The notes beneath the pieces are model-generated. The model did not search any database and was not told where the DNA came from. It worked only from the letters and a program-made list of their open reading frames with translations. The position numbers and the translations under genes were made by a program. A stretch of DNA of 64,000 bases from Opitutaceae bacterium (GTDB taxonomy: Bacteria; Verrucomicrobiota; Verrucomicrobiia; Opitutales; Opitutaceae): positions 372,001 through 436,000 of the forward strand of contig JAIXWF010000015.1 of NCBI GenBank assembly GCA_027482185.1, written 5' to 3'. This document shows, one piece after another, positions 54,361 through 61,997 of this stretch (position 1 is its first letter; each line of letters begins with the position of its first letter).

Positions 54361-55381
54361 GGCCGTTGGCCTGCGCGCCCATCAATTCGCGCAGCAAGTC
54401 GGGCGAAATGTTGAGTTGCCCAATCTTGTCCGCCCGATCTGCGATTCCCTGGAAAGCAACCGCGATCAACTGTTCGGGTTTCATGCCGGCATTCGCCAGC
54501 GCCTGCAGCATGCGGGGGTCGCCGGTGCCAAGCGCTTTCATCGTGGCCTCGATCCCGTAAGCCCGCGCGTCGGCTTCGGCCCGCGCGTTCAGAGCGATCA
54601 AGGCGACCAGCTCCTTCTTCTTCGCCTCCAATGCGACGCTGGCCGCCATCTGTGCCTCGCCGAGCAAACGCTGTTTCTCTTGGACCGCGCGATCCGCGTC
54701 CATTTTGGTTTCCCTGATCTGGCGGCGTTTAAGTTCCACGGCGTTTTCCGTGTTGAGCTCGTTTTCCTTGATGGAGCGTTCGTTTTCGACGGCGGCATTG
54801 CGCCGGCGGAAGATCGCATCATCGGCCTCCTTCAGCAGTTGCTCGCGTGTCTCAGCCTCAAGCGCCCGGGCAGTCTCCGGTGTCGGCTTGATCGCCAAAA
54901 TCGAAAACCCGAGTATCTCCAACCCAAGAGCGACAATTTCCGGAGCGCCGACGAGCTTGGGTTGCAACGCTTCCACGAGTGCGTCCGATTCCTTGACGGC
55001 CTCACGCAACGGCCGTCGCTGCACCTGGGCGCGGGCATGAACGTTGACAATGTTGATGAGGCGCTGCGGAAGTTTTTCCGGATCGTCCGTGGCGTAGGCG
55101 GCTCCGTTCGGCTGCAGGGCAAAATTCATCAAGGCCGCGAGTTTCTTGGGGTCGGCTACCCGATAGGTGATCTGCCCTTGAATCGTCACCGTTTGAAAGT
55201 CCGCCGTCGTTTCCTCAAAGATAAATGGCACCTCGGTGCTGGCGGTGGGCACTGCGACCAACGAGGTCGTCGGTCCATAATAGAAGAAAGCGAGGCCAAT
55301 GCCTTCGCGCACGAGCCGGCCCTTCTGGTATTTCAGCAAATAGGTGGTCGGCGGAACCTTGATATAGCGGATGCCTAGCAT
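54344..55381 (-). CDS. SPFH/band-7 (stomatin-like) protein
   Basis: 345 residues. An SPFH domain at residues about 20-190 (VPFIFEETTADFQTVTIQGQITYRV in pieces; ADPKKLAAL) is followed by a long charged coiled coil (about 190-290; ENERSIKENELNTENAVELKRRQ in pieces) and a helical tail. No long N-terminal membrane helix is seen; attachment may be through a hydrophobic hairpin near GIGLAFFYYG. SPFH proteins assemble into membrane rings or microdomains that host partner enzymes; the overlapping NAD-kinase-like gene is the obvious partner. First gene of the two-gene operon. Confidence 0.88.
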   Translation of the reverse strand: MLGIRYIKVPPTTYLLKYQKGRLVREGIGLAFFYYGPTTSLVAVPTASTEVPFIFEETTADFQTVTIQGQITYRVADPKKLAALMNFALQPNGAAYATDDPEKLPQRLINIVNVHARAQVQRRPLREAVKESDALVEALQPKLVGAPEIVALGLEILGFSILAIKPTPETARALEAETREQLLKEADDAIFRRRNAAVENERSIKENELNTENAVELKRRQIRETKMDADRAVQEKQRLLGEAQMAASVALEAKKKELVALIALNARAEADARAYGIEATMKALGTGDPRMLQALANAGMKPEQLIAVAFQGIADRADKIGQLNISPDLLRELMGAQANGHAKAD

Positions 55382-55744
55382 GATAGGTGCGGGTTGAGTT
55401 GGATGGAAATCAGAGTTCGAAATCGAATCTGCACGCTCTCAGCTGCTCATGTGCCTGCCAACGGGGTCAATTCGCGAAACGGGGACGCCAAGTAGGGGCG
55501 AATCCGAAGGGGCCAGACCTCAAGCAGCCGCTGAAAAACCGCCTCTGGGAACCAACCCTAGCGGACCGGCAAACGGGGTCAGGCCAAAACTTGTTTATTC
55601 TCGAACGCGGCCAGGGGGAACGAGGGCGGGAAGCGCGGCCAAAGGGTCACGTCCGGAATCCGGAATCCCATAGGGGTGACGCGATTCCATGAATTGATGA
55701 AACGGGGTGGTTGAAGAGCGCCCCGCGGGCGGTGACGACGAGGC
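55382..55744. other. RAYT-side spacer with AACGGGGT motifs and left inverted repeat
   Basis: Holds three AACGGGGT motifs (near 55460, 55573 and 55700), one continuing GGGGTCAGGCCAAAACTTG, sequences of the type often seen beside REP-associated transposases. The left arm of the 21-bp inverted repeat is at 55646-55666 (GTCACGTCCGGAATCCGG and three more). No protein gene seen. Confidence 0.6.
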
Positions 55745-56705
55745 ATGGCGCGCAAACTTCGTCTCGAATTCGCCGGGGCTTGTTATCACGTGCTCAACCG
55801 GGGCAATTACCGGCGCGACCTGTTCGCGGCCGCGGGCGCAGCGGATTCGTTCACCGCGTGTCTGGATCAGGCGTGCACGCGGTTCGGCTGGCGGGTGCAC
55901 GCCTTCGTGATCATGCGCAATCACTTCCACGTGGCGCTGGAAACTCCCGAGCCGAACTTGAGCGACGGCATGAAGTGGCTGCAAGGGACGTGGGCGCTGC
56001 GCTTCAACCGGTTTCGGTCGGAGACGGGTCGGCCCTTTCAGGGCCGGTATCGGGCCAGCCATATCGAGCCGGGTCACGCGCTCGCGCAGGTGGCGCACTA
56101 CATTCACCTCAACCCGGTCCGCGCGAAGATTGTTCCGCCCGAGGGTGCGTCGGACTACCGCTGGAGCAGCTTGGCGCTTTTCCCCCGGCGCCAGCGTCCC
56201 GCGTGGTTGGTGCCGACGACGGTACTGCACGAAAGCGGCGGCCTGGCCGACACACCGGCCGGCTGGCGCAGCTATGTCGGCTACCTCGGTGCGTTCCACG
56301 AAAGCGACCCCGTCATGCGGGAGGAACGCCTGGCGCTGCTCGCGCGCAAGTGGGCGATCGGTTCGACGCGCTTCCGGGCGGAGTTGCAGGAGAAGCTTCG
56401 CGTCACGGGAGAGCTTCGGACGCGGTTCGTCCTTGTGGGCGCCGACCGGGTTGCGATTCGGCAGGCCCGGGCCGCGTATTGGGAAGAAAAACTGCGCAGC
56501 CTGGCGCAAGTCCACGCCATCGATCTGGCGGAACTGCCCCGGAAAAAATCGGCCCGCGAGAAACTGCTGCTCGCTGCCGCGATGAAAGAGGCGACCTCCG
56601 TTACGCTCGGTTGGCTGGCGGAGCGGCTGCAGATGGGCGCGACCGATAGCGTCGCTTCGCTGCTCACGCGCTTTCGCACGCGAAATTCCGGATTCCGGAC
56701 GTGAC
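55646..56705 (+). mobile_element. RAYT unit bounded by a perfect 21-bp inverted repeat
   Basis: Left arm 55646-55666, right arm 56685-56705, exact reverse complements. The right arm encodes the last residues of the transposase (NSGFRT) and ends one base past the stop. Each arm contains TCCGGAATCCGGA, itself nearly palindromic, as expected for REP-type hairpins recognised by the enzyme. Confidence 0.75.
55745..56704 (+). CDS. REP-associated tyrosine transposase (RAYT, Y1_Tnp/IS200-like)
   Basis: 319 residues. The Y1 transposase fold shows GACYHVLNRGNYRRDLF, the HUH motif in RNHFHVALE near residue 60, RFQGRYRASHI-like GRPFQGRYRAS, and HYIHLNPVRAKI, with the C-terminal extension typical of longer RAYTs. 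It cuts and joins single-stranded REP hairpins; RAYTs are usually domesticated single copies. Start at ATG 55745 directly before the conserved MARKLRLEFAG. Bounded by inverted repeats and by AACGGGGT motifs. Confidence 0.92.
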   Translation: MARKLRLEFAGACYHVLNRGNYRRDLFAAAGAADSFTACLDQACTRFGWRVHAFVIMRNHFHVALETPEPNLSDGMKWLQGTWALRFNRFRSETGRPFQGRYRASHIEPGHALAQVAHYIHLNPVRAKIVPPEGASDYRWSSLALFPRRQRPAWLVPTTVLHESGGLADTPAGWRSYVGYLGAFHESDPVMREERLALLARKWAIGSTRFRAELQEKLRVTGELRTRFVLVGADRVAIRQARAAYWEEKLRSLAQVHAIDLAELPRKKSAREKLLLAAAMKEATSVTLGWLAERLQMGATDSVASLLTRFRTRNSGFRT

Positions 56706-56731
56706 GCCGTCTCAAGTTCGGCGGGCAGACG

Positions 56732-57127
56732 TCATTTCCAGACGAGCACCTTCAGGCCTTTGACGCGTCTGAATTCGCCGGCGTTGGCGGTCACGAGGGT
56801 CGCCCCGAGGCTGCGGGCTTGGGCGGCGATCAGGAGATCGAGCGGGCCGATGGGAGTGCCCGCCGTCTCGAGGGCGGCGCGGATGTCGGCATAGTGGAGC
56901 GCGGCGTCGAGGGTGAACTCGGCCAGCGTGAAAAGGCCGAGGAAGGCTTCGAGCCGCTTCGCCTGCCAGGGATGCGTGGCGAGATTCTTCTTCACCCCGG
57001 TCCAGAGCTCGGCGGCGACGATCACGGGGATGCCGGTGAGCGCCGGGTCCGGCAATTTCCCGAGACCGGCCTGGTTGCGCAGCACGGGAATGCAGGCGCT
57101 GGAATCGAGGAGAAACGACAGCTTCAC
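56732..57127 (-). CDS. vapC: VapC-type PIN-domain toxin
   Basis: 131-residue PIN ribonuclease. Acidic residues are in place: LLDSSACI (Asp near 8), VAAELWTGV (Glu near 41), IGPLDLLIAAQA (Asp near 98) and VTANAGEFRRV. GTG start 12 bases after the vapB stop. As in other VapBC pairs the toxin likely cleaves tRNA or rRNA when the labile antitoxin is lost. Its stop lies 26 bases from the RAYT right repeat. Confidence 0.9.
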   Translation of the reverse strand: MKLSFLLDSSACIPVLRNQAGLGKLPDPALTGIPVIVAAELWTGVKKNLATHPWQAKRLEAFLGLFTLAEFTLDAALHYADIRAALETAGTPIGPLDLLIAAQARSLGATLVTANAGEFRRVKGLKVLVWK

Positions 57128-57139
57128 GGCGCGCGGGGA

Positions 57140-57394
57140 TCAAAACTCGGGAATCGCGCGCTCGTGCTTTTTGGGCCGGGGCGGCGGCGCCGGAAAGTCG
57201 GCGGCGGCGGGAAACTTTTCCGCCAGATGCCGGGCGATCTCGGTGAACGACCGGAATTTCGGCGCGGGCACGGGCTTGAGCAGGACATCGTCGCCCTGCT
57301 TTTCGATGCGCACCTCGCTGCCCTCGAAGCGGAAGGCCCGGGGCAGGCGGACGGCCTGGCTGCCTCCGTGCTGGAAGATTTTGGCGGTGATCAT
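57140..57394 (-). CDS. vapB: VapB-type AbrB/MazE-fold antitoxin
   Basis: 84 residues. A SpoVT/AbrB swapped-hairpin N-terminus ([20 protein letters not shown]) binds DNA; the C-terminal tail ([21 protein letters not shown]) should wrap the toxin. First gene of the operon, expected to repress its own promoter together with VapC. Confidence 0.9.
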   Translation of the reverse strand: MITAKIFQHGGSQAVRLPRAFRFEGSEVRIEKQGDDVLLKPVPAPKFRSFTEIARHLAEKFPAAADFPAPPPRPKKHERAIPEF

Positions 57395-57682
57395 AGCTAC
57401 ATTCCGTATCTACCCCGATGCCCGGGTCAAGCGGCGAGGGCGGTGTTCAGTTCATTCAGCAGCGCGGGCAGGCGGTCGCCGAAGAGTTGGCGGGATCCAC
57501 GGAGTCGGGCTCAGTCCACTGATCGCCGGCGACCGCCCTTCGACGTTCAGCGCCGGCCCAGCCCGGTCGACTGCCCCGGCGCATCCCGCCTTCTCCCCAC
57601 CGGGGGTGATGCGGCGGCCCGGTCGGGTCTTGCCTTGGGACCGCCCCCGGCGGCATATCGGCGCCCCCCTCGCGGCCCGACG

Positions 57683-60067
57683 ATGGCAACTCCGCTTCCG
57701 CTCCGAATTTTCCTCGGCGTCTTTTTGGCGCTGCTCCCCGCGTCCGTCGTCGGCCAAAGCCCCCCGAAGCACGAACTGCGGGGCGCGTGGATCGCCACCT
57801 TCACCAATATCGACTGGCCGAGCGCCAACTCCCTCTCCGTCGCGGCGCAGCAGGCCGAACTCCTCCAGCTGCTCGACCAGCTACGGGCCACCGGCATCAA
57901 CGCAGTCTACTTCCAAGTGCGCAGCCAGTGCGACGCGATGTATGAAAGCCAACTCGAGCCCTGGAGCGCGGATCTGACCGGACGGCAGGGCCGGGCGCCC
58001 GAGCCCGCCTTCGATCCCCTGGCTTTCCTCATCGCCGCCTGCCGGCAACGCGGTCTCGAGGTGCACGCGTGGTTCAATCCATTCCGCGCCGTGGCCAACA
58101 CCGGCAACCTCGCCTCCTTCGCGCCCACCCATATCGCACGGACCCGGCCCGAGTGGCTGCTCGCCCAGGGCAGTCTGCGCATTCTGGATCCCGGGATTCC
58201 GCCGGTGCGGGACTATGTGATCGGCGTGCTGCTGGATGTGCTGCGCCGCTACGATGTCGATGGCATCCACTTCGACGACTATTTCTACCCGTATCCGCCC
58301 GCGGCCGGCGCGGCGTTCAACGACGATGCCACCTTCGCCGCCGACCCGCGCGGGTTCACCAACCGGCAGGACTGGCGGCGGGACAATATCAACCTCTTCA
58401 TCCAACGGAGCCACGAAAGCATCCGCGCGGTGAAACCGTGGGTGAAGTTCGGCGTTTCCCCGTTCGGCATCTGGCGCAATCGGAACAGCGACCCGCTCGG
58501 ATCCGCCACCAACGGGCTGCAGAGCTACAGCGACATCTACGCCGACAGCCGGAAGTGGATCCAGCAGGCGTGGGTGGATTATCTCACCCCGCAGATCTAT
58601 TGGTCGGTCGGTTTCGGCGTGGCCGACTACGGCATATTGCTTCCCTGGTGGAACGCGTTGGGCGGCAGCCGCCATATCTACAGCGGCATGGCAGCCTACA
58701 AAGTGAACAACGGCGGCACCGACAACAACTGGAACCAGCCGGCGCAGCTGCCCAACCAGGTGCGCCTGAACCGGCAGCAGCCGCAGGTGCGGGGCCAGAC
58801 TTTCTTCAGCACCCGCAGCGTGCTGGGCAACCCCCTCGGCGTGCGCGACGCGCTGCGCGACGATCTCTTCCGGACCCCGGCCCTGCTGCCCCCGATGCCG
58901 TGGAAAGACGACCAACCGCCGCCGCCCGTCGGCAATCTGACGGCCCAGACCCGCGGCAACGAGATCCGGCTCAGCTGGACGGCGCCGCCGGCCACCGGCA
59001 ACGCCATGGACCAGGTCCGCCAGTACGTGATCTACCGCTCCACGGGCAGCACGATCGATCGCGACACGGCCGCCAACCTCGTGCGGATCACCGCCAACGA
59101 AACCGAAACCAGCCACACGGATGCCGGCCTGTTGCCCGGAACCTATTACTATACGGTGACCGCGCTGGACCGCCTGCACAACGAAAGCGTCCCCGCCGCC
59201 ACGGTGAGCGCCCAGCTCGTCGCCACTCCCGCCGGGCCGCCGGGAAGCACGGCGGGATCCTTCAGCCGGCTGGCGAATCTGTCGGTGCTCGCACCCCTCC
59301 AAGGAGCCGGGGATGCCTTCACCGTCGGCTACGTGGTGGGCGGCAGCGGAACGTCCGGAACCAAGGAAGTGGTGCTCCGGGCCGCCGGACCTTCGCTGAC
59401 GCAGCTCGGCGTGACGGGAGTGCTGGCGGATCCCAAACTGGAACGCTTCGCCGGAAGCACCAAGACCGGGGAAAACGACAATTGGGGCGGATCCGCCGCC
59501 CTATCCGCCGCGATGTCGGCCGTGGGGGCCTTCGCGTTTTCCGGCCCGGCTTCCCGCGATGCCGCCGCCAGCGTGGCGCTGCCGGCGGGCGATCAATCGA
59601 TGCGGATCTCCGGCACGGGCGGCGGCACGGGCCTGGTGCTGGCCGAGGTTTACGATGCGACCCCGGAGGCGGCCTACACGGCCAACACCCCGCGCCTGGT
59701 CAACCTGTCTTTGCTCAAGGATTCCGCCGGCGGCATCACCGCCGGGTTTGTGGTGGCCGGCAGCGGGGAGAAGCGCGTCTTGGTCCGCGCCGTGGGCCCG
59801 ACGCTGTCGGCCCTCGGAGTCGCCGGCGCCGCGGCGGATCCCCGGCTGAGACTGTTCGCGGGCACGCGGGAGATCGGCGCGAACGACAATTGGGGCGGCC
59901 GGGCGGAGCTGGCGGCCGCCTTCACCCAGGCCGGCGCCTTCGGCCTCGCCGCCAACTCGCGCGATGCCGCGCTGGTCGCCGCCCTGCCCGCCGGCAACTA
60001 CTCGGTCACGGTGGAGACGGGCGACGCCACCGGCACGGTCCTCGTCGAGGTCTACGAGCTGCCGTAG
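57683..60067 (+). CDS. secreted GHL10 (DUF187) glycosidase-like protein with FN3 and paired C-terminal modules
   Basis: 794 residues; ATG 57683 gives a signal peptide ending ASVVGQ. The N-terminal 360 residues are a glycosyl-hydrolase-like TIM barrel (ELRGAWIATFTNIDWPS, VYFQVRSQCDAMYES, HAWFNPFRA, DGIHFDDYFYPYP with candidate acidic residues, VKFGVSPFGIWRN, YLTPQIYW). A fibronectin III domain (nt about 58920-59220) follows, then two copies of the module found in the genes at 30456, 33662 and 36011, ending VEVYELP. Probably degrades an extracellular glycan. Nothing notable lies in the 288 bases upstream. Confidence 0.88.
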   Translation: MATPLPLRIFLGVFLALLPASVVGQSPPKHELRGAWIATFTNIDWPSANSLSVAAQQAELLQLLDQLRATGINAVYFQVRSQCDAMYESQLEPWSADLTGRQGRAPEPAFDPLAFLIAACRQRGLEVHAWFNPFRAVANTGNLASFAPTHIARTRPEWLLAQGSLRILDPGIPPVRDYVIGVLLDVLRRYDVDGIHFDDYFYPYPPAAGAAFNDDATFAADPRGFTNRQDWRRDNINLFIQRSHESIRAVKPWVKFGVSPFGIWRNRNSDPLGSATNGLQSYSDIYADSRKWIQQAWVDYLTPQIYWSVGFGVADYGILLPWWNALGGSRHIYSGMAAYKVNNGGTDNNWNQPAQLPNQVRLNRQQPQVRGQTFFSTRSVLGNPLGVRDALRDDLFRTPALLPPMPWKDDQPPPPVGNLTAQTRGNEIRLSWTAPPATGNAMDQVRQYVIYRSTGSTIDRDTAANLVRITANETETSHTDAGLLPGTYYYTVTALDRLHNESVPAATVSAQLVATPAGPPGSTAGSFSRLANLSVLAPLQGAGDAFTVGYVVGGSGTSGTKEVVLRAAGPSLTQLGVTGVLADPKLERFAGSTKTGENDNWGGSAALSAAMSAVGAFAFSGPASRDAAASVALPAGDQSMRISGTGGGTGLVLAEVYDATPEAAYTANTPRLVNLSLLKDSAGGITAGFVVAGSGEKRVLVRAVGPTLSALGVAGAAADPRLRLFAGTREIGANDNWGGRAELAAAFTQAGAFGLAANSRDAALVAALPAGNYSVTVETGDATGTVLVEVYELP

Positions 60068-60207
60068 AGGGCGCAGAGACGGGGTCGGTCCGCTGAACGC
60101 CGATTCGGACCTTCCCCGCTCAGCCGAAGCCTACGCCGCCGTTCGCGTGCTGACGGGGCACGTGGGAAGGCGAGGCCGCCGCGCGTCCGAGCGGCCCGGC
60201 AACGGGC

Positions 60208-60533
60208 TCAGCGGCCGGATTCGACCACGACGACTTGGCCCGGGCGCAGCGAAACCAGCGCCGCCAGAATCTCCGGTACGAGCGGCGCGAGGTCGGCGAG
60301 CCGATTGGTGGACGCGCGGAGCACGATCACCCGAACGCCAACCGCGCGGCATCCTGCTGCGCCGGCAGGTTTTGATCCACGGTGACGAACGCCTCGTTGT
60401 TGCCGGCGATGCGCGCGAGTAACCGGCCGTTGGCCAGCCCCGCCCAACCGGCCTGCGGCACCGTTGCAACCTCGTGCCCGACCAGCAAACCACCGAGCCG
60501 GCGGGGCAGGCACTCGTCGAGGAGCACCCTCAT
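60208..60533 (-). pseudogene. DUF5615 PIN-like protein with a frameshift
   Basis: The first 68 residues (MRVLLDECLPRRL, TVPQAGWAGLANGRLLA, AFVTVDQNLPAQQ) match DUF5615/Mut7-C-type PIN-like proteins, then the frame stops at 60327. The missing end, VIVLRASTNRLADLAPLVPE, continues in the next frame to 60208. Restoring one G in the GGG run next to the stop joins the two parts (LAFG to VIVL). The partner gene upstream overlaps by ATGA. Either a recent inactivating deletion or a sequencing/assembly error in a G-run. Confidence 0.75.
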
Positions 60534-60736
60534 CGCCCGGCGGTGAGCACCTCGCGGGCTTCCTCGAGGAACGCGATCACCTGCTCGCGTTTCACCGACG
60601 GAAAATCGTCGAGAAATTCGTCGAGCGTCGCGCCGCCCTCCAGAGCGTCGGTGAGATTCTTCACCGGCACGCGCGTCCCGGCAAACACCGGCAAGCCGCC
60701 GAGAATCTCGGGATCGCGCACCACGGTGGAGCTCAT
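60530..60736 (-). CDS. DUF433 antitoxin-like protein
   Basis: 68 residues from ATG 60736: RDPEILGGLPVFAGTRVPVKNL is the DUF433 signature, a winged-helix-like DNA-binding fold, followed by LDEFLDDFPSVKREQVIAFLE. DUF433 genes commonly precede DUF5615 genes, forming a toxin-antitoxin-like pair; the ATGA overlap with the broken partner fits this. Confidence 0.85.
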   Translation of the reverse strand: MSSTVVRDPEILGGLPVFAGTRVPVKNLTDALEGGATLDEFLDDFPSVKREQVIAFLEEAREVLTAGR

Positions 60737-61089
60737 GCCCGCACCGTGCGCCCGGACCGCCCGGACTTCAACCCTCGTTTCCATGCAAACCGGACCAACC
60801 AGGCGGGCGATCCCGAAGGAGTTATATCTTACCTCTCAACGCCGCGCGCCGTCGCGGGGGCGCGCCGATCTATCAAGTCTCGTTTCCCCATCCCTTCCCG
60901 TCGCGGTGATATAGAGCGCCTCGCGCCCGCATGGCGTCGGGATTTCTGACACTCTTCCGCGGCCATTTCTTATGACGTAGCCGAGTCGAAGGCGGAAATC
61001 GTTTCGGCCGGACGGGTTGCAGGCGGCGGGCCGACGGCGCGCGCCCGCTGGCAAACTCCATGCGACTCGATTCCGGAACACTTTCCGCC
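60737..61089. other. intergenic region before the second VPD-CTERM gene
   Basis: Divergent spacer between the DUF433 gene and the gene at 61090. GC-rich, without heptamer arrays, REP units or a convincing terminator. TTATATCTTA (60820-60829) could serve a promoter. No gene recognised. Confidence 0.4.
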
Positions 61090-61833
61090 ATGAACCGCCT
61101 CCTCCGCCTTGCCCTCGCTGCCTTCCCGTTCGCCGCCGTCCCGGCCTTCGCCGGCACGATCGTTTTCTCCTCCGGCGATTTCTCCGGCTGGTCCATCGGT
61201 GCCGCCTTTCCCGGTTCGTATACCGCCCAGAACGCCTCGGTCCAAGCAACGGGCGGAAACTCCGACAGCTATCTCTTAGTCCAGACCACCACGAACGACA
61301 TCACCCACACGGCCTACTTCAACCCGCTCTTCACGTTCGATCCGTCGCCGGGCGCCACGATCACCGGCCTCGACCTCGACGTCGATGTGCGGACCTTCGC
61401 CGGCACCATCCACAGCTACGCGATCGCGGTGCAGCAGGGAGGTCAGACCTACGTCAGCGGCGGCACCACTCCCATCAGCTACGGCAGCTGGACGCGCGTG
61501 AACTTCTCCGCGTTTCTCGACCCGTTGTATTGGTACGGGGTCAATGCCACTCCGCCGCATCAGAACTACCGGCTCGACAGCATCGGCGGTCCGGACTTCG
61601 GCCCCGGCGGCGCGCCGATCACCTTCGGTTTCTACACCGGCAACTGGGGCGGCCTGGGCATCACGGTTGGTTACGACAACTTCAGCCTCACGGTCACCAC
61701 GTCTACCCCGGTCGTCGAACCGCCGCCGCCACCGCCGCCGGCTCCCGTCCCCGACTCCGCCACCACCGGCCTCGCCCTGCTGGGCGCCTACGCCGGGCTG
61801 GTCGCGCTACGTTCCCGTCGCGCGCGGCGCTGA
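61090..61833 (+). CDS. secreted protein with VPDS-type CTERM sorting tail
   Basis: 247 residues from ATG 61090; signal peptide MNRLLRLALAAFPFAAVPAFA. The body is a beta-sandwich-like lectin/CBM type (GDFSGWSIGAAFPG, WTRVNFSAFLDP) without recognised catalytic residues. A Pro-rich stalk of ten prolines and alanines precedes VPDSATTGLALLGAYAGLVA and RSRRARR, a VPDSG-CTERM signal for exosortase-type processing. Surface or matrix protein; exact role unknown. Confidence 0.82.
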   Translation: MNRLLRLALAAFPFAAVPAFAGTIVFSSGDFSGWSIGAAFPGSYTAQNASVQATGGNSDSYLLVQTTTNDITHTAYFNPLFTFDPSPGATITGLDLDVDVRTFAGTIHSYAIAVQQGGQTYVSGGTTPISYGSWTRVNFSAFLDPLYWYGVNATPPHQNYRLDSIGGPDFGPGGAPITFGFYTGNWGGLGITVGYDNFSLTVTTSTPVVEPPPPPPPAPVPDSATTGLALLGAYAGLVALRSRRARR

Positions 61834-61893
61834 GGCCGTCAGCCAATCGGATCAGGCTATTCCGGGGTCGCCCGAGTCTCGAAAGCTCCATAT

Positions 61894-61990
61894 TTATCTG
61901 TGCATAATAATACCCCAACAACCCGTTTTTCTGTCCCATTTACCTGCTATTTTCCTGCCTTGATTGTTGTTTTTATCTGTGCGAAACAAC
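61894..61990 (+). promoter_or_regulatory. AT-rich control region of the YjjJ-like gene
   Basis: TTTATCTGTGC occurs at 61894-61904 and 61972-61982, 78 bases apart. Inverted GTTGTTT (61966-61972) and AAACAAC (61984-61990) lie just before the start codon. The region is AT-rich against the background. Autoregulatory binding by the protein's own helix-turn-helix is plausible. Confidence 0.5.
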
Positions 61991-61997
61991 GGGCGAA

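Noticed and set aside
56819-57682. N-terminal extension of the GHL10 gene starting at 56819
   Set aside because: It is antisense to vapB and vapC; the signal peptide begins at ATG 57683.
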